NCBI RefSeq assembly: GCF_954871325.1
Contig: NC_088775.1
Location: forward strand, 67,433,561 to 67,497,560
Reading direction: 5' to 3'
DNA length: 64,000 nucleotides
From: Gordionus sp. m RMFG-2023
Taxonomy: Eukaryota > Nematomorpha > Gordioida > Chordodea > Parachordodidae
A program made the position numbers and the translations under genes. Positions 1 through 12,736 of this stretch are shown one piece after another (within the stretch, counting starts at the first letter, position 1; every line of letters starts with the position of its first letter). The notes beneath the pieces are model-generated. The model had not been told where the DNA came from. It saw nothing but the letters and a program-made list of their open reading frames with translations, and did not search any database.

Positions 1-359
1 AAATTTATATGTCAATAAAAAATATTTTCATATATATATATAATTTGCATATAAATTTCATTAGTGTTTAATGGAATTTTTGTAATTTAAATAGATAGCA
101 TTTTTTTTTTACTTAACATAAAAATATAGACAAATAATTTCGGAAATGCAAGACATACATTAAATTTATCTGAAAAGCAACAATAACCCTATATAATAAA
201 CAACAAATTATTTTTTTGATATAATTTTAATTGATCTTATTACAAAAAAGTATGTCAGTTATTTTAATTATATTTGTCATGGTTCTCTAATAAGTGGTTT
301 GCATAGGCCTTCCCAGTTTCCCTTAATACGGAATTCACATGTTTTTTTTACATATTAGA
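1..359. other. AT-rich sequence, no gene
   Basis: I see no coding signal, RNA gene or recognisable repeat here. The last part may already belong to the diverged Helitron that ends at 677, but similarity to the H1 copies is too weak to place its left limit. Confidence 0.5.
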
Positions 360-677
360 CTAATTGGTAAATCAGGTATTTCCCCTTCATGTGATGACAA
401 ATCAATTAAAAATTTAACTATCTCCTAGGTGGGAAAAAATTTTCAAAATTATAATGGGTATGACTGGGCTTGGAACCTCAAAATTAATATCAGCTTCCTG
501 ACTTGGGAGTATCTTTTACAAATTATTAAGGGTTGAGCTGGGCTTGATAAACTTTTTTATAATTATAAGATCTTGGATGCTTCCTAATATTGTGAGCTTG
601 GACCTTGGCATGACATCTATCGTAAAAAAATGAATAAAAATCTCATTCCCAGTCATTTTTGACGGGCTTTCTACTAG
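360..677 (+). mobile_element. Helitron H1, 3' end fragment
   Basis: The segment ends with the Helitron signature: a hairpin around 648-666 (CCAGTCA, TTTT, TGACGGG; one stem mismatch), an 11-base spacer and CTAG at 674-677 followed by T. The preceding 300 bases carry the same phrases (GGGCTTGG, GGGAAAAAATTTT) as the 3' portions of the copies ending at 27580 and 29889. It is a diverged, 5'-truncated relic with no coding capacity, older than the tandem pair at 25-30 kb. Confidence 0.75.
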
Positions 678-1555
678 TAATATATAAAATCTTAATTGTT
701 TTCATCATATCACTCTGGTTCTTATTTTATAGTTACAAAATGTTTCATTTCTAATGTGGCATCCTTGCCGTGTAAATAACTTATGGCTTCAGTTTATTTG
801 CACAATTATTTCTTCTAAAGATGTCTAGTGTTTTTGTTTTAACAATTTATCTAACATAATAAATTCTGATATTAGTTAACATCGTGTGTGTCAATGTTAA
901 CCAGCATCTATTATTTGTGTAGCTATGTAAGTTAAGATTATTAGTACAGCTGCTGAAAGCATATGATTGCATATTTTAGATAAACTATAATGATCAAATG
1001 TGTAGTCGTTTATATATCATTTAAAATGGAAGATAATCTTATAGAAATTTCATTAATAGGGGGTAGGAAATATTTATTTATTTTTTTGGGGCTGGGGGGG
1101 GGGGAGTTGGTTATTATTAAATTTTGAGATGAAATAGGATAAAATTTATTGCTGTAAAAATTAATACTTTTATTATTGACCTATTATAATATAATTCATC
1201 AACCAAGTCTATATATTGCAAACAATCATAGACATTAATTTCCAAATAAAACTTTCTGCCATCCTTTTAAATATAATTTAAAAGGTTTAGACATAATAAT
1301 GCTATAATAATGAATTTATTGGGGGTTTTAATTGAATTTATTATCTAAAAAATAACTCCTTTATATTCACAAAATGTCGATAGTTGGTATTAAAGATAAA
1401 ATAATTTAAGTTATTCATTTTAAAATTTCTGAAAGGAGTATCATTATAATTAAAAAGATGAAATTAATACTAGAGAAACATCGCCGCCGAAGGCTGTGAA
1501 ATTTTTTAAGGGGGGGGGGTAAGCATAGGTTTTTGAAGGGGGTTTGCATTCAGTG
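678..1555. other. AT-rich spacer with G-runs
   Basis: No gene recognised. Poly-G runs occur near 1090-1105 and 1510-1520. Comparable G/C runs sit in hAT and Helitron ends elsewhere in the window, so these may mark TE relics too decayed to name. Confidence 0.4.
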
Positions 1556-1574
1556 AAATCCTGTTATGTAGACG

Positions 1575-2770
1575 CTGCCTATGGTACTTAGATGATGGCA
1601 CCCTTTGCGGTAATTCACATCAAATAAACAAAGCCCATAACCACCTCTAAACAGAATGCAGTAAAATTGGTTTAGAATTAAAAACAAAACCAAAACAGAA
1701 ATATGCTCCCTCAACCCCGAGATTACCTTTGATTTATTTAATGACTACACTATTATCGAAAAAGAAGATATCCAACTCTGGGCTCCCCATTACTTAATAA
1801 TAATATCCGAAAAAATTATCGATAAAACATTTTCTGAGAAGCAAAACTTGGAAAAGTTTACCAACCACATTCCATCGCACCAGATTTTTTACTTGCTAAA
1901 AAAGTGTTTATATCTACCTAAGATCTCACATCTCTTCCACTCATCCTCCTCATTCACCGCAAAATTTTTCATTCAACACAATATTCGCTTAAAAACCTTT
2001 ATAGAAAGGATCCTCAACCTTTCATTATCAGACTTTAATTGGCATCTAGCCCAATTACCTGCTAAACTAGGTGGCATCGACTAGATCCCCTTAGAACTAC
2101 TTTCCCTATCTCAATTTATCTCAAATTGCCTATCCCTCAATTCTGCGGTCTCATCATTCATAACTCCCATTGATGATATTCTAACAGCAGCAATCGAACG
2201 ATGGAATCTACTTACCCCAGACGGTTATACATTTCCAACCGAAATTTCCAACAAATCTATAATCGAACCCCTAATAAAGAAATTACAAAATAGTCTTAGC
2301 CCTACAGATATTAACGATATACAACTATTACAATACAACAATAAATATGGCGGTCATGAATGGCTCTCACCTCCAAGCCAAACCTTAGATAATTTCTTAA
2401 CCAATGACCTACTGAGAATTACTATAGGATTTAGACTAGGATGCTCGCTTACACAACCACACACTTGCCACCAATGCAACTTACCCGTTCTACCTAAAGC
2501 CCGACACGGCGTAAACTGCACCTGCAGCCAAGGTCGCCATCTCCAGCACAAAGCAATAAATAAAATTATCCATAACGCTTTCAATAAAGTTAAAATACCC
2601 AACATCTTCGAACCAATCAACCTTTCATTAAAGGACTGCCTCAGACCAGACGGTTTAACCTGTACCACCTGGTCCAACTAGAAATCTCTTATTTGAGACG
2701 CAACCTGCGTCTCCTCCTTTCCTTCATCAATTAATTCAAACCCTCTTACTTGCGGGGAAAATAAAAAAAT
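1575..2770 (+). pseudogene. RLE-type LINE, 3' half of reverse transcriptase/endonuclease ORF
   Basis: This is the 3' part of a non-LTR retrotransposon polyprotein of the group with a C-terminal restriction-like endonuclease (R2-like). The reverse-transcriptase catalytic motif WYLDDG lies near 1583-1600. From 1848 a long in-frame stretch with one internal TAG (2082-2084) runs to a stop at 2681. Near its end are a zinc knuckle (CHQCNLP, HGVNC, H-x-x-H) and RPDG; in the same frame beyond the stop comes DATC. RPDG and DATC are the PD-(D/E)xK nuclease signature. Local GC is clearly above the surroundings, as in the related copy at 54.4-57 kb. The 5' part, including the N-terminal domain and RT fingers, is missing, as expected for 5'-truncated LINE insertion. 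At least two stops and frame disruption before 1848 show it is dead. Confidence 0.88.
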
Positions 2771-3459
2771 TAATAAATATTTAAAATTATAACTTTATAT
2801 TTCAGCCAATAGTCATATTAACGGCAATTTTTTCCAGTCTATATATTTTTTTTCTAAAAATTTTATTGCTAAAAATTTAATATAACAAATGAAAATCGCG
2901 AAACCATATTTCTTAAACAAAAACTTCAACTAGAAATTTTTGAACACAATTATATTTGTTTTTTAGGTACATATTCATTATAAAATTAAGCTCTTTTTAG
3001 AGCCTCCGGTACTTAAATATATATTTATTAATTTTTATTTAATAATTTCATATATTTTTATATACTTGTTTTAATATTTTAGTGTTTTATACCTATTAAA
3101 TAAAAAAATTAATTAAAGTCAAAATTTAAAACTATCATTAGATATACCGTTTAAAAACGTATCTAGATACCGCTGCATTTCACAAATGTATCTTGATACA
3201 GAAACACAGCTAGAAAATTTTCTTGAGCTGATATCATATCTATATACAATATATTATTGAAATAATGATTGTTAGATTTTATTAATTCATTTACTAAATA
3301 TATAATCATCAAAAAATTATAAATTGCTAGATTTTAGTACATTTTCGAAATCTTTATCATTTTCCCCAGATTCTTAATTTATTTCTATAAAAAACGAAAA
3401 TAAAAATAATTTTTTAATTTAAGACAATTATGAAATACTCATCCTCGAGTAAAACTGGA
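2771..3459. other. AT-rich sequence with a possible TE-end palindrome
   Basis: No gene. Around 3158-3215 a TATCTAGATACC...ATCTTGATACAG motif resembles the subterminal repeats of some hAT-like elements, but no partner end was found. Confidence 0.35.
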
Positions 3460-3556
3460 GTTCACAACTTAAGTTCATAACTCGAGTTCACAACTCAAGT
3501 TCATAACTCGAGTTCACAACTCGAGTTCACAACTCAAGTTCATAACTCGAGTTCAT
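3460..3556 (+). repeat. 13-bp minisatellite GTTCAYAACTCRA, left part
   Basis: Seven tandem 13-mers run from 3460 to 3550, alternating GTTCACAACTCAA and GTTCATAACTCGA, followed by a partial unit. One more unit appears at 4830-4842 in the same orientation, beyond a hAT element. The array was therefore split by the insertion. The unit contains the palindrome AACTCGAGTT when two copies abut. Confidence 0.9.
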
Positions 3557-4814
3557 TTGGAACGCGTTCGTGAACGAAGTTCGTTTTTTTAAAATAAATG
3601 ATGAACGGCGTTCCTTTTAAATTTGACGAACTTTGAACGTGAACGTGTTCCTTTTTTATGACGAACGCGTTCGAATTTAACATTCGTTCAATTTTAAAAA
3701 TATTTTTATTTTTATTTATTTGAAAAATTTAATATTCCGATTTTTTTTAAAAAATGTATTATTTTTTAATCGGCTGTGTATTTCCTTTTCACATTTCAAT
3801 ATTTTTAACACATAGTTTATTAATTTGAATATTATTGTATATTTTAATTTAATAGATTAGCATAAGCATGGATATTATTATTTAATCTTCATCATCTGAT
3901 TCTGAAAATCCAAAATCAGATGAATTATCATTGGAATATTTGACCCCAACAATAACGATAGTTATTTTAAAATTATAAAAATTAGTGGCCTCAAATATGG
4001 TCAACCATTGATAGACGCCGTATTAAATGGGATTAATAAAAGGTATTAAACCGATCACTCTCAATTAATTACATATATTTTATTTTTTTAAAGATTTCAA
4101 CATATATTTAAGGATCAATATGTTATTTCTGCAATTATACATCCAGCATTTAAACACATGGATAAAACTTCCACAGAACGAACCTATTAAAAATAAATAT
4201 ATAACGTTATTGAAAAAAATGCTTTGAAAACCCTAGAGAACTGTTAATTTCGAGATATCCTTTTTTTTTGTCGGGAGTAGAGAATGGATTGGAGGAGGAT
4301 AACTTATCTCAATTTTTTGCAAATAACAAAACAATATGTTTTTAATTAATTCTCCACGTTAAAAGAGCTGTTTATTAAGTATAATACCGAATCTGCCCCT
4401 GTGGAGCGCGTTTTTAGTATAGCTAATGCCGTATTAACTGGCAAGTGTTCCTGTCTATCAGATAAATATTTTGAAAACAATTGTTATTAAAATTTAATAA
4501 GAAAAATTTTTTATAAATAAAAATATCTTTTTATTCGCTATATTATATTATAATATATTTTATTTATAATTAAATTATCAAAATAAAACTATATTATTTT
4601 TTAACATGGCTAAAATATATTGTATTAAAAAATATAAGCTTATTAATATTAAATTAAATTTAAGAAAAATTTTTCATAAAATTTTGAACGGTTTTATGAA
4701 CGTGAACGCGTTCCTTTTTTTTGAACATGAACTTGAACGTGAATGCGTTCGATTTTTGTCAATGAACGTTGAACGCGAACGCGTTTGATTTTTTTAGAAA
4801 TGTTTACAGCACTA
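3557..4814 (+). mobile_element. hAT-F, internally deleted hAT element
   Basis: Both ends are packed with GAACGCGTTC-type subterminal repeats (3560-3690 and 4685-4790), a hallmark of hAT transposase binding sites. The element sits inside the 13-bp minisatellite and is bracketed by GAGTTCAT (3549-3556) and GAGTTTAT (4815-4822), a 7/8 match to an 8-bp target duplication. The right end reads ACAGCACTA outward, close to hAT termini, while the left end appears slightly trimmed. It carries remnants of the transposase C-terminus (see 4110-4495). Confidence 0.75.
4110..4495 (+). pseudogene. hAT transposase C-terminal remnant (hAT-F)
   Basis: Plus-strand translation gives IHPAFKHMDKTSTER near 4135-4180, matching the segment upstream of the hAT dimerisation domain. 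From about 4385 it reads TESAPVERVFSIANAVLT then LSDKYFENN. The APVERVFS block is the core of the hAT C-terminal dimerisation domain, which holds the transposase multimer together. The BED finger and the catalytic domain are absent and stops interrupt the remainder, so this copy cannot make transposase. Confidence 0.8.
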
Positions 4815-5133
4815 GAGTTTATTAATTTAGTTCACAACTCGAGTCAGTTTTGGGTTCGGCTAGACGTACACTAATCATAACTAGACATGTGCGCCGACAG
4901 AATTTTCGGCGGCGGCGTTTCTTTATTTAAAATGATCTGGCAGCGGCGAATCGATTTAGACGCCGCCACAAAAATCGGCTTTCTAACTTAAATTTTTTAA
5001 ATTAAAATTATAACTTCATTGAAGACACTATTAAAATAAAATTTATGCTTACTTATGTTTATAACTATAATTTAATGATCTTATTAAGTTATAATTATCA
5101 TGTATAAATATTATTTTATTTATATTTATTTTA

Positions 5134-7100
5134 GAGTTCAGAGTGAGCCCAGCTCTGGAAAATACACGCTCGACGGGTGGGCTCATTGCTGGAACGCACA
5201 GGACCTTTCTAGCTAATATTTAAAGTTTAGGAAGATCCAATGCTCTTATCTTTCAAAAATATAAGACATCTTTTATCTCTGATTTATAAGGCGAAAATAA
5301 TGAATAACACTCTTTTTCTAAACTAGTTAAATAGTCTTATTGTTCCAGGTTATTATTATGAATAGATGAATGTTTTGTAGCCAATGAGTTAGGATAATCG
5401 AATTTTGAAGCAACTTCCGTCGTTTCACATTCGATTAATTAGTCCGTGTAAGGCCGTAGAGTAGCGTGTTGACATAAAAATTGCACCGGAGTAATTTTTT
5501 TCCTTTAAATATTTATTTACTATGTTTATAGATTGAAAACAAGGATCCAAAAGTGCTCCTAACACCAAAGTAAAAATATAAAACAAGAGAAATAATATAA
5601 AAAAATAATTTATGTATTTTAAATTACTACCTGAAGATCGGTTATTGGAAATCTATGATCAAATTTAGTAAGCATATTTTGTTTAAGGGATGCTATGGGA
5701 AGACTATCATATTCTTTTATAATTAAATGATTTTTAATTTCACTACGAAATAATAAGGATAAATTTATAGTAATTCCTTTTTAGACGGATAAAAATTCAA
5801 CAGTTTTTTGAAGGTTTTAAGAAAATTTAAAAGTTCATGCACCAAGTCCCAATCGGAGTTAAATAATTTGAGATCCGGTTTCTCCATTCTATTTAATAGA
5901 ATATTTATAGGATTTTTTATTGCCAGTCACACTTTCCAGCACTATTAAAATACTATGCCAACGTGTAGGCACATTTAATTTTAAGGTTTATGTTTTTAAT
6001 TTGCACTATCCTCATCAAACCCTAAACTATCTTCATAAAAAGGATCATTATCATCCAAATCTAAAATATCCGATGTATATGATATCGATTCAAAACATTT
6101 TCTATTCTCGATATCGTTTATATTTTCAAAATCAGCTGTTTTGAATCTTAAGGCAACTATAATCTCTCACCTTTTTAATGAGATTTTCTATTTTATTAAC
6201 TTTTTTTATTCCATCGACTGTCACTAGATTATTTTATCCATGCCTCAAACGTAACTGATGGTCATATTCTCCTAAGCGAACACTTTTCTTTACATTGTGA
6301 CCTGCATCCGTAACCATTTGAATTTTCTTGGTCCCTAAATCAAATTCATTTTCAACTTTTTTTATCTCGAAAACAATAGTTTCAGCGGTATATTTTTGAG
6401 TGACATGATGTGTCACCAATGTATAAAATACAATATTAAAATTATTGTCTATTTCGTTATATGTAAAAGTAATATAATTTCGCCGTCTATATTTGGCGGT
6501 CCACATATCAAAGTTATAGCACAAAATTTAGGACCTATATTAATTTGTTGATATATGTATGCTTTCATTGATAAATACACATCATCTAATCCATTCGCCT
6601 AAGTGTTGTTCAATCTGGTAAATCTTTTGTATCTGAAATAATGCCATATTTCTTCATAATAAAAAATTAATAATAAAAATATGCCATAAAAATTTCTAAA
6701 TGTGGGATGAGATCAGTTTTATTTAAATATTCCATTATAAAATAATTAAATATCTTAACAGTTAAATAAAAATTAAGATTGCCTTATAAAAAATTATAAT
6801 GATTTTACAAATAACCTTTAGAAAATCTTGCATTCCAGTATTATTTATAGAATGGAATGACATTAAATCTTTGTAACACATGAGAACATAATTCCTTACC
6901 AGAATCCATTTTATATCTTTTATAGGGTCAGTTGTATCTTTTACAATGGGTTTAAAGAATAACTTTAAATTTTGTTTAGATATTTCTTCTTTACATGATA
7001 AGTCATGTTTGTCAAGTAAATGTTTTATTATGTTTGATGTGCTGATATTTTTAGAAAAAGATTTGATTGGATAACGAATTAAAAAATTCACAAATATTTT
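5134..7100 (-). pseudogene. hAT transposase, broken (hAT-G)
   Basis: Read right to left, the pieces appear in family order. Near 7010-7091 there is a BED-type zinc-finger tail (STSNIIKHLLDKHDL). At 6234-6524 comes the catalytic-core stretch, with DMWTAKYRRRNYITFTYNEI, TAETIVFEI and MVTDAGHNVKKSV; the D of VTDAGHN corresponds to the second catalytic acidic position. Near 5630-5705 is a helical segment (EYDSLPIASLKQNM). At 5134-5217 is the dimerisation motif VPAMSPPVERVFSRAGLTL. The parts lie in different frames separated by stops, so the gene is inactive though nearly full in extent. Function: cut-and-paste transposition of this family in the nucleus. Confidence 0.85.
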
Positions 7101-7282
7101 AAAAATAATAAAATTTACTCTGAAAATGAATAATTATTTTCATCCTCACCATCTTTATCAAATGCTATTTGAAGCATATATTACAAAAGACTTTATCTGT
7201 ATCAACACTGGTTCTCTTATTATTTGTGTCAGTTTTTAATATTAAGGATCCAAAATGTTTCCATTCAAAAGAAGGCTTTGCT

Positions 7283-7332
7283 TGCAAGGATATACTATAT
7301 TTTGTTATGCAAGGATATACTATATTTTGTTA
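7283..7332 (+). repeat. 25-bp tandem duplication
   Basis: The 25-base unit beginning TGCAAGGATATACTATA is repeated twice without mismatch (7283-7307, 7308-7332) within hAT-G, upstream of the transposase N-terminus. It looks like a recent local slippage event. Confidence 0.85.
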
Positions 7333-7886
7333 CAGGGTATTGCATTGTTGCATCCATTATAATTGTTTAAGTCCTGTTATTTTTATATATGTTATAATGG
7401 CAACAAAAAAAAATCATTAATTAAAATTTCCTTTTATGATAAAAGATAAATTTTATATAACAAGTTTATAGATTGCATTAAGAAAATATTGTATTTTTTT
7501 TATATATAATTTATGATTTTATTAAAAATATTTGAAGCATCAAAAATTAAAAGAATAAAATATAGCATAATATCAATACCTTTTCTGTTTTAATATCCTA
7601 ATCTTATCTTATCTAGCACATTGGTCACAGACCTGCTCAAAGTGAGAGAACATGTATTATATGGATTGTTACAAAACAAATTTATAGCAAATAATATTTA
7701 TTAATTTTATAAAATAAAATCGCATTTTTTAATAATTCAAAAAATATTTTATATTATTTTTCTTCTAATTACAATTCATAAATAATATATAAAATAAATA
7801 TTTAATAAAAAAATATGTATCACGCCGCCACGCCGCCGATATTTTACATCGGCGGCGGCGTATTTGACCGGCGGCGCACATGTCTA

Positions 7887-9728
7887 CCCATAACCAATCA
7901 ATGCAGGATAATATTCTAATGATTAAAACTAATAATCGATAATATAATGAACCCGCGAATAATATAAATAATTATCGATTGACATGAAAGTCAAAATAAT
8001 CACCAAAACGTCAATCATGACAATAAATAGCACACAAAAGAAAAGATTTGCCATGTAAAGGATTTAAATCATCTTTTTTATTAATTTAAATTTAATTATT
8101 GTCATTTTGAATTTTTTTAAAACCTTTTATCAACATAGCATTTATTTAATGGCAATTTTTTACTTCAGATTAAATTTGTAATTAAAACTGTAATTCCTTT
8201 GAATTCTCATATATGAATAAATTGTAATACTTTATTTCTTATTTTTCAAATTTTTTCGCTGTACTGATTACTTACCTTATCTGAATAAGGTATTAAATAT
8301 ATTTATTAAATAAAGAAAAGAACCTCAAATTGACTTGTGTTTACAACCATAGAGACGCGTCTTTATTTATTATGGCCAAAGCCGCCCTTATTTATTGACA
8401 TAGAACTGACCAGCTGCCGAATGAGATAACGACGCTCATTCCATACCAATCTTTACAAATTAGAGATGGAACAGTATCTCTAAAATATTGTATTGATATT
8501 GTTATTGTAAACCATAGAAAATTGTTATTCTTGCTAATTTTAATTAGGAATAATTTATTAAACTACCATATCCCACTAATTATTATCGAATTCATATTCA
8601 TTAATTTTTGGTAAGCTAATATTGTCATTAAAAAAAAAATAATATCAATATATTTTTTCTTATAATTTTTTATCTTAGACCCAGAGCACAAAAATGTTAC
8701 TCACAGATCATGTGATTTAATTTCCATATTCTTTGTCGCCGAAACCGTTATTCGTTATTCTTTTATGAACTCTATTTTATTCTTATTCTCAATCATGTAA
8801 AAAATTATGTACTCTTTTCCTATAATTAAACTTATTTAAATGATATAAAGCATTTTTACTTTATCTTTTTAATTTTATTAATCATACAAAAAGATCTTTG
8901 CTTATTTAAAATGCTAAAAATATTTATTGTTTTATTTACAACTATTTCTTTTAATTTTATTAATATTTTTAAGTTTATAATATTTAATAATTGATATCTC
9001 ATATTTTTTGTTTGTTTGTAATATTTATGTATGTTCCTTTTAACATATTTATCCATTTTAAATTTTGTGTTTATTTTGACTATAAATTGAAACTAACAAT
9101 GTTTATTTATTTATTATATTGATAACACCTATGCTTATGCACATACTGTCCTCTAATAAAATGGAGCATGATTTGAGTTGATTTTTAACTATGGCTAACA
9201 AAATATTTTATCTAGAAAAATATTATCTAAGCATCAACATTTGGCCAATATATGTCCAAATCTTTCTGCCATCTATAAGCAAATCGTAAGGCTATCATAA
9301 TCTTTTTCTGGATAAAATATTGAGGGTAGCCATTTTTAAATATTGGCTTAAATCAAGCCATTTAACAAACTAATAAAATGAATACATTTGTAAAAACAAC
9401 TCCTTCAGGAATGATAAATAAATTTTATGCAATTTTTGACTTAATAACAAAAAAAGGATTGTAATTTAAAAATTCCTAAATTTTTTTCAAATTATTTTAT
9501 TAATTCCTACAATGACTTTAATATTTGCATTTAATTAGAATTTAAAATTCCTAATGATTTTATTCAAATTATTTGAATAATTTTTATAATTCAGGACAGA
9601 TTTAGGCAAAATTTGCTTTTATTTTATATTTTAGACTTTATATAAAATTTATTTAATGTATATTGCTTTAAAATTTAGTTCTTATTGATTTATTCCCAAT
9701 AAAAAACTTAGTATTTTTCAAGTGATAA
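7887..9728. other. AT-rich sequence, no gene recognised
   Basis: Long homopolymer-rich DNA. A small region at 8330-8460 is richer in GC and could be a decayed exon or TE piece, but no family is recognisable in either strand. A short inverted pair (AATCGATAAT and AATTATCGATT) lies near 7930-7980. Confidence 0.5.
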
Positions 9729-10135
9729 TAGAGCCCTGTATTCAAGTTTTACTGATCCAGAATTTTTTTTGACTGACACTGATCTGATACCCTTAATCAT
9801 ACATTCGGATCCTATCTGACCCAAATTTTATATTAGGAATAGGTCCGATTCAATAGTTTATAATTAGGACTGTTGAAAAAGTTTGATATTTAAACAAAAT
9901 TTGAAATATTATAAGTGTTCAAGGGAAATAAAATTTTGATCTAAAGATAATATTTAAAATATAAAAAGATTAGGAAAACAAAAAATTTGATTATTTTGTT
10001 AAAAACCAAATCTGACTGGTTCGAAGTATAATTTTAAAATTAAGGTCCAATCTGAAGTCTAAGGTAATGACTATTTACATCTTATGACCTTCTCAAGTTT
10101 GGTTGGATCAGTTCATGCAGTACCCTAAATGATAG
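9729..10135. mobile_element. Possible hAT-type MITE (low support)
   Basis: The left edge reads TAGAGCCCTG with ACTGATCC nearby. Toward the right edge GGATCAGTTCATGCAGTACCCTA gives a partial inverted match. Internally there are repeated GATCC/GGTCCGA phrases like the subterminal repeats of short hAT derivatives. No clean target duplication is visible. Confidence 0.3.
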
Positions 10136-10424
10136 CTAGGATTTAAAGAAGTAAAATAATTATTTTAAAAACAATAGAAAATTTAAAATTTTGCTCTATT
10201 TACATACACGTTCCAACAAGATACCTGCCCTTACCATAAAAGTATCCACAGAGTGCATTCATAACATTTTATTATGTTTGGCTGGCCTCCTTTTTGAATA
10301 TATATTTAATGGATTCTTACTGTGCTATACTTCCTTATCATCCAACTAAAATTTGATAAGATCGAGATAACCAATGTTTATTTATAATATTTAATTAAAA
10401 AATAGTCATTTTCGTTAAGCATCT

Positions 10425-10500
10425 GTGGTCTAGTTAGTTGAATGTGTGTATCTCAATCTGATTGCTATGGGATTGAAAACAAAAATCATGTTCTTTTCTG
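10425..10500 (+). other. Weak tRNA-like / SINE-like segment
   Basis: TGGTCTAGTTAGTTG resembles a Pol III A box and GGGATTGAAAAC about 45 bases downstream resembles a decayed B box. The cloverleaf cannot be drawn convincingly, so this is at most a SINE relic. Confidence 0.2.
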
Positions 10501-12190
10501 AAGCCAATTAGGTGGTCCCTTCCTAGGGTTGGGTGGGAAACGAACGCCAAAGCAAGAAGATTCTGTCCCTTAAATATATGCTTTATTGCATTTTAAAATT
10601 AGACGTTGTTTATCAAATTTGGCTGTTAGTAAAATTGCTGTATGTTGAATATGCTATGCTATATTTATTTATCATTAACCTCTGTGAGTACCTGTGTATT
10701 TCCAATATCTATTTTTTCATCACTATAGTGCAAGTAATTTTCTTGCCATATCCTATAAGTATCTATTTGGCCTAGCCCATATATTTTAAAAATTGTTAGG
10801 TCCATTCTAGAATAATGTTTATTAAGGCATTTTAAACATTTTTACAACTTCAGCTCGTACAGGTTAATAAAAAATTAGAATAATTTGTCAAAAGCTCTCA
10901 TTGAGGCGCTAGTTATTTATTTATGTTTTCAAGGCTGAGATATCTATAAAAAAACCCAAGGCTAGGAGGTGTTAGTTTTTGGCAAAAAATTAGTAGCAAA
11001 TAGCCAACCATAATAACGAGCAACTTTTTAATTAGCTCAAAAATTCAGTACAAATATTATTTTTTACTTAATTATTTCTTTATTTGAATAAATGTATATT
11101 TATTTATATTATATTTTTTAATTTTATTAACCGAGTATTCAGATCAAACTTTTATCTCTTCACTTTTGTATTTATTTTTGAAAATTTGCACTTCATTTTT
11201 TCCCAGAATCAAGGTTATAAAATTATTATTGAATCTACATTAAAATGATTTTGTACTTATTTAAATTTAGTAGTTAAAACTTACGAAATAGTAACGTGTA
11301 TTTTTTTAGAAGAAATTAAGGAATACAATGGTGGCCAGATTTGTTGGGAAACATTCCCATATATTTTAATTTATTTGAAAATAAAATTATTTGACTTGCA
11401 AAAATTGTTAAAATAACATATTTATATATATTCTTATTAATTTTCACAAGATGAATAATTTTATTTACAAACGAAATTAAAAAATATGGAAATGTTTTGA
11501 AATAAATCTGCACAACATTGTATGGCATTCTTTTTTTTGCAAAATAACTAGAAAAATAAGACATTTTAAAAGATTGACCCCATTTAGCCTATTTTTACCC
11601 AAACCCAACTATACTTATAGCCTAAAAAATAACGCATGTTATTATTCCCGATCTGTGCGGTAATTGTATTATTTTTTAATATTATCGTTAAACCTAAATA
11701 AAACTGATTATATTTTTTTTTCGTTTTTTCTTCAAAATATTGAATTACAATCGTAATTAAGCTTCAAGCCACTTAATATTAAAGCAAAATCAGCTGTGTG
11801 GTTTTTTTAAATATTATTTTATATTTTATAAAATTCAGTAGACTGGTAAACAATACCATATTTTTATTACTTTATATATCTTTTGTGTGTTACTTACATT
11901 ACCAAATATTTAGTGCACTAAAAAAATGTAAATATTATTGTTATTATATTACATAATATAATGTAAAATGTCTAACATCGTAGTAAAATAATTTTAAGGC
12001 CATATTATTTTACATTTGCATATCTAAAAATATAATATGCATAGAGCGAATAGTTTTTGCTTTTAAAAAAACAATGGGATTTACAATATATATGCATATA
12101 TTTTATAAATTGGATTTTGCCCTGGCCTCATATAACTCATTAACACTGAAGACTAAAGATTTAATCGACCTATTTGACAAAATTCCAGAA
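10501..12190. other. AT-rich sequence, no gene recognised
   Basis: Open frames here are short and low-complexity. No domain, RNA gene or TE end could be supported. Confidence 0.5.
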
Positions 12191-12199
12191 TGTCTGTGA

Positions 12200-12736
12200 C
12201 CACCGTTATACCATTATAAACCGTTATAAATATCAGAACCGTAACCGAGCCGATATAATTATTTTTTGAAGGAGTAAAAAGAATCATAAAAAAGGTTAAA
12301 CCGGTTCAGTTTTTATATTTTAGGAATCAAAAAAATTTGAATATCCAGAATTATATAAACTTTCTCTTATAGTACTGATGGTTCCCGCAACACAAGTTTC
12401 TGTAGAAAGAGCCTTTTCGGGGCTAAAATTTGTGTTATCGTCACAACAAACAAATATGAATACATTTATATTAGAAAATATATTACTTATAATATATTTA
12501 AAAATTAGTTATTTTGAATCTTATATATTTTTTTTATATATAATTCATAGATGCTTATAATAATAAATTAGATGATGGTGTTGCTTCAATAAAAAAATTT
12601 CTACCCATAATGAACCATTATGAACCTTTATACTTGCTGAACCGAACCTTTGTTTTTTCTTAAGAACCGTAACCAAAATGTAACCATTATAATTTTTTAC
12701 ATACTGAACCGTTATAAATAACGGTTCGGGTCCCTG
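12200..12736 (+). mobile_element. hAT-C family fragment, internally deleted
   Basis: Both edges are rich in AACCGTTATAA / CGGTT repeats, typical of hAT-C subterminal regions. The right edge ends AACGGTTCGGGTCCCTG at 12736, corresponding to the CGGTTCGAAACCCTG end at 54272. A transposase C-terminus lies between. The left terminus is decayed and no target duplication was found. Confidence 0.7.
12366..12530 (+). pseudogene. hAT transposase C-terminal dimerisation fragment (hAT-C type)
   Basis: The frame reads VPATQVSVERAFSGLKF followed by LSSQQ and ILENILLI. SVERAFS is the conserved core of the hAT dimerisation domain, and the order matches the copies at 53768-53890 (VQVSVERAFSSLKF) and 63780-64000 (minus). 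Only about 50 codons remain. Nothing upstream encodes the BED or RNase-H-like domains, so it is a deletion derivative that could only move with transposase supplied from elsewhere. Confidence 0.85.

Larger units (their letters stand above)
4882..7886 (-). mobile_element. hAT-G, 3.0-kb hAT transposon
   Basis: The termini are near-perfect inverted repeats: TAGACATGTGCGCCG at 4882 and its complement ending at 7886. Both are followed inward by GC-rich CGGCGGCG repeats, striking in this AT-rich sequence. Flanks ATCATAAC (4874-4881) and CCCATAAC (7887-7894) match in 6 of 8 positions, as expected for an 8-bp hAT target duplication that has aged. A broken transposase gene lies inside on the minus strand. 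A 47-bp derivative with related ends occurs at 39317-39363. Confidence 0.9.

Noticed and set aside
2354-2677. 107-aa minus-strand ORF
   Set aside because: It is antisense to the RLE-LINE zinc knuckle and endonuclease reading on the plus strand.
3460-3556. Regular short repeats as a CRISPR array
   Set aside because: Units are 13 bp with no spacers, in a eukaryotic TE-rich context; this is a minisatellite.
4606-4788. 60-aa ORF in the hAT-F right end
   Set aside because: It consists of subterminal GAACGCGTTC repeats read as codons.
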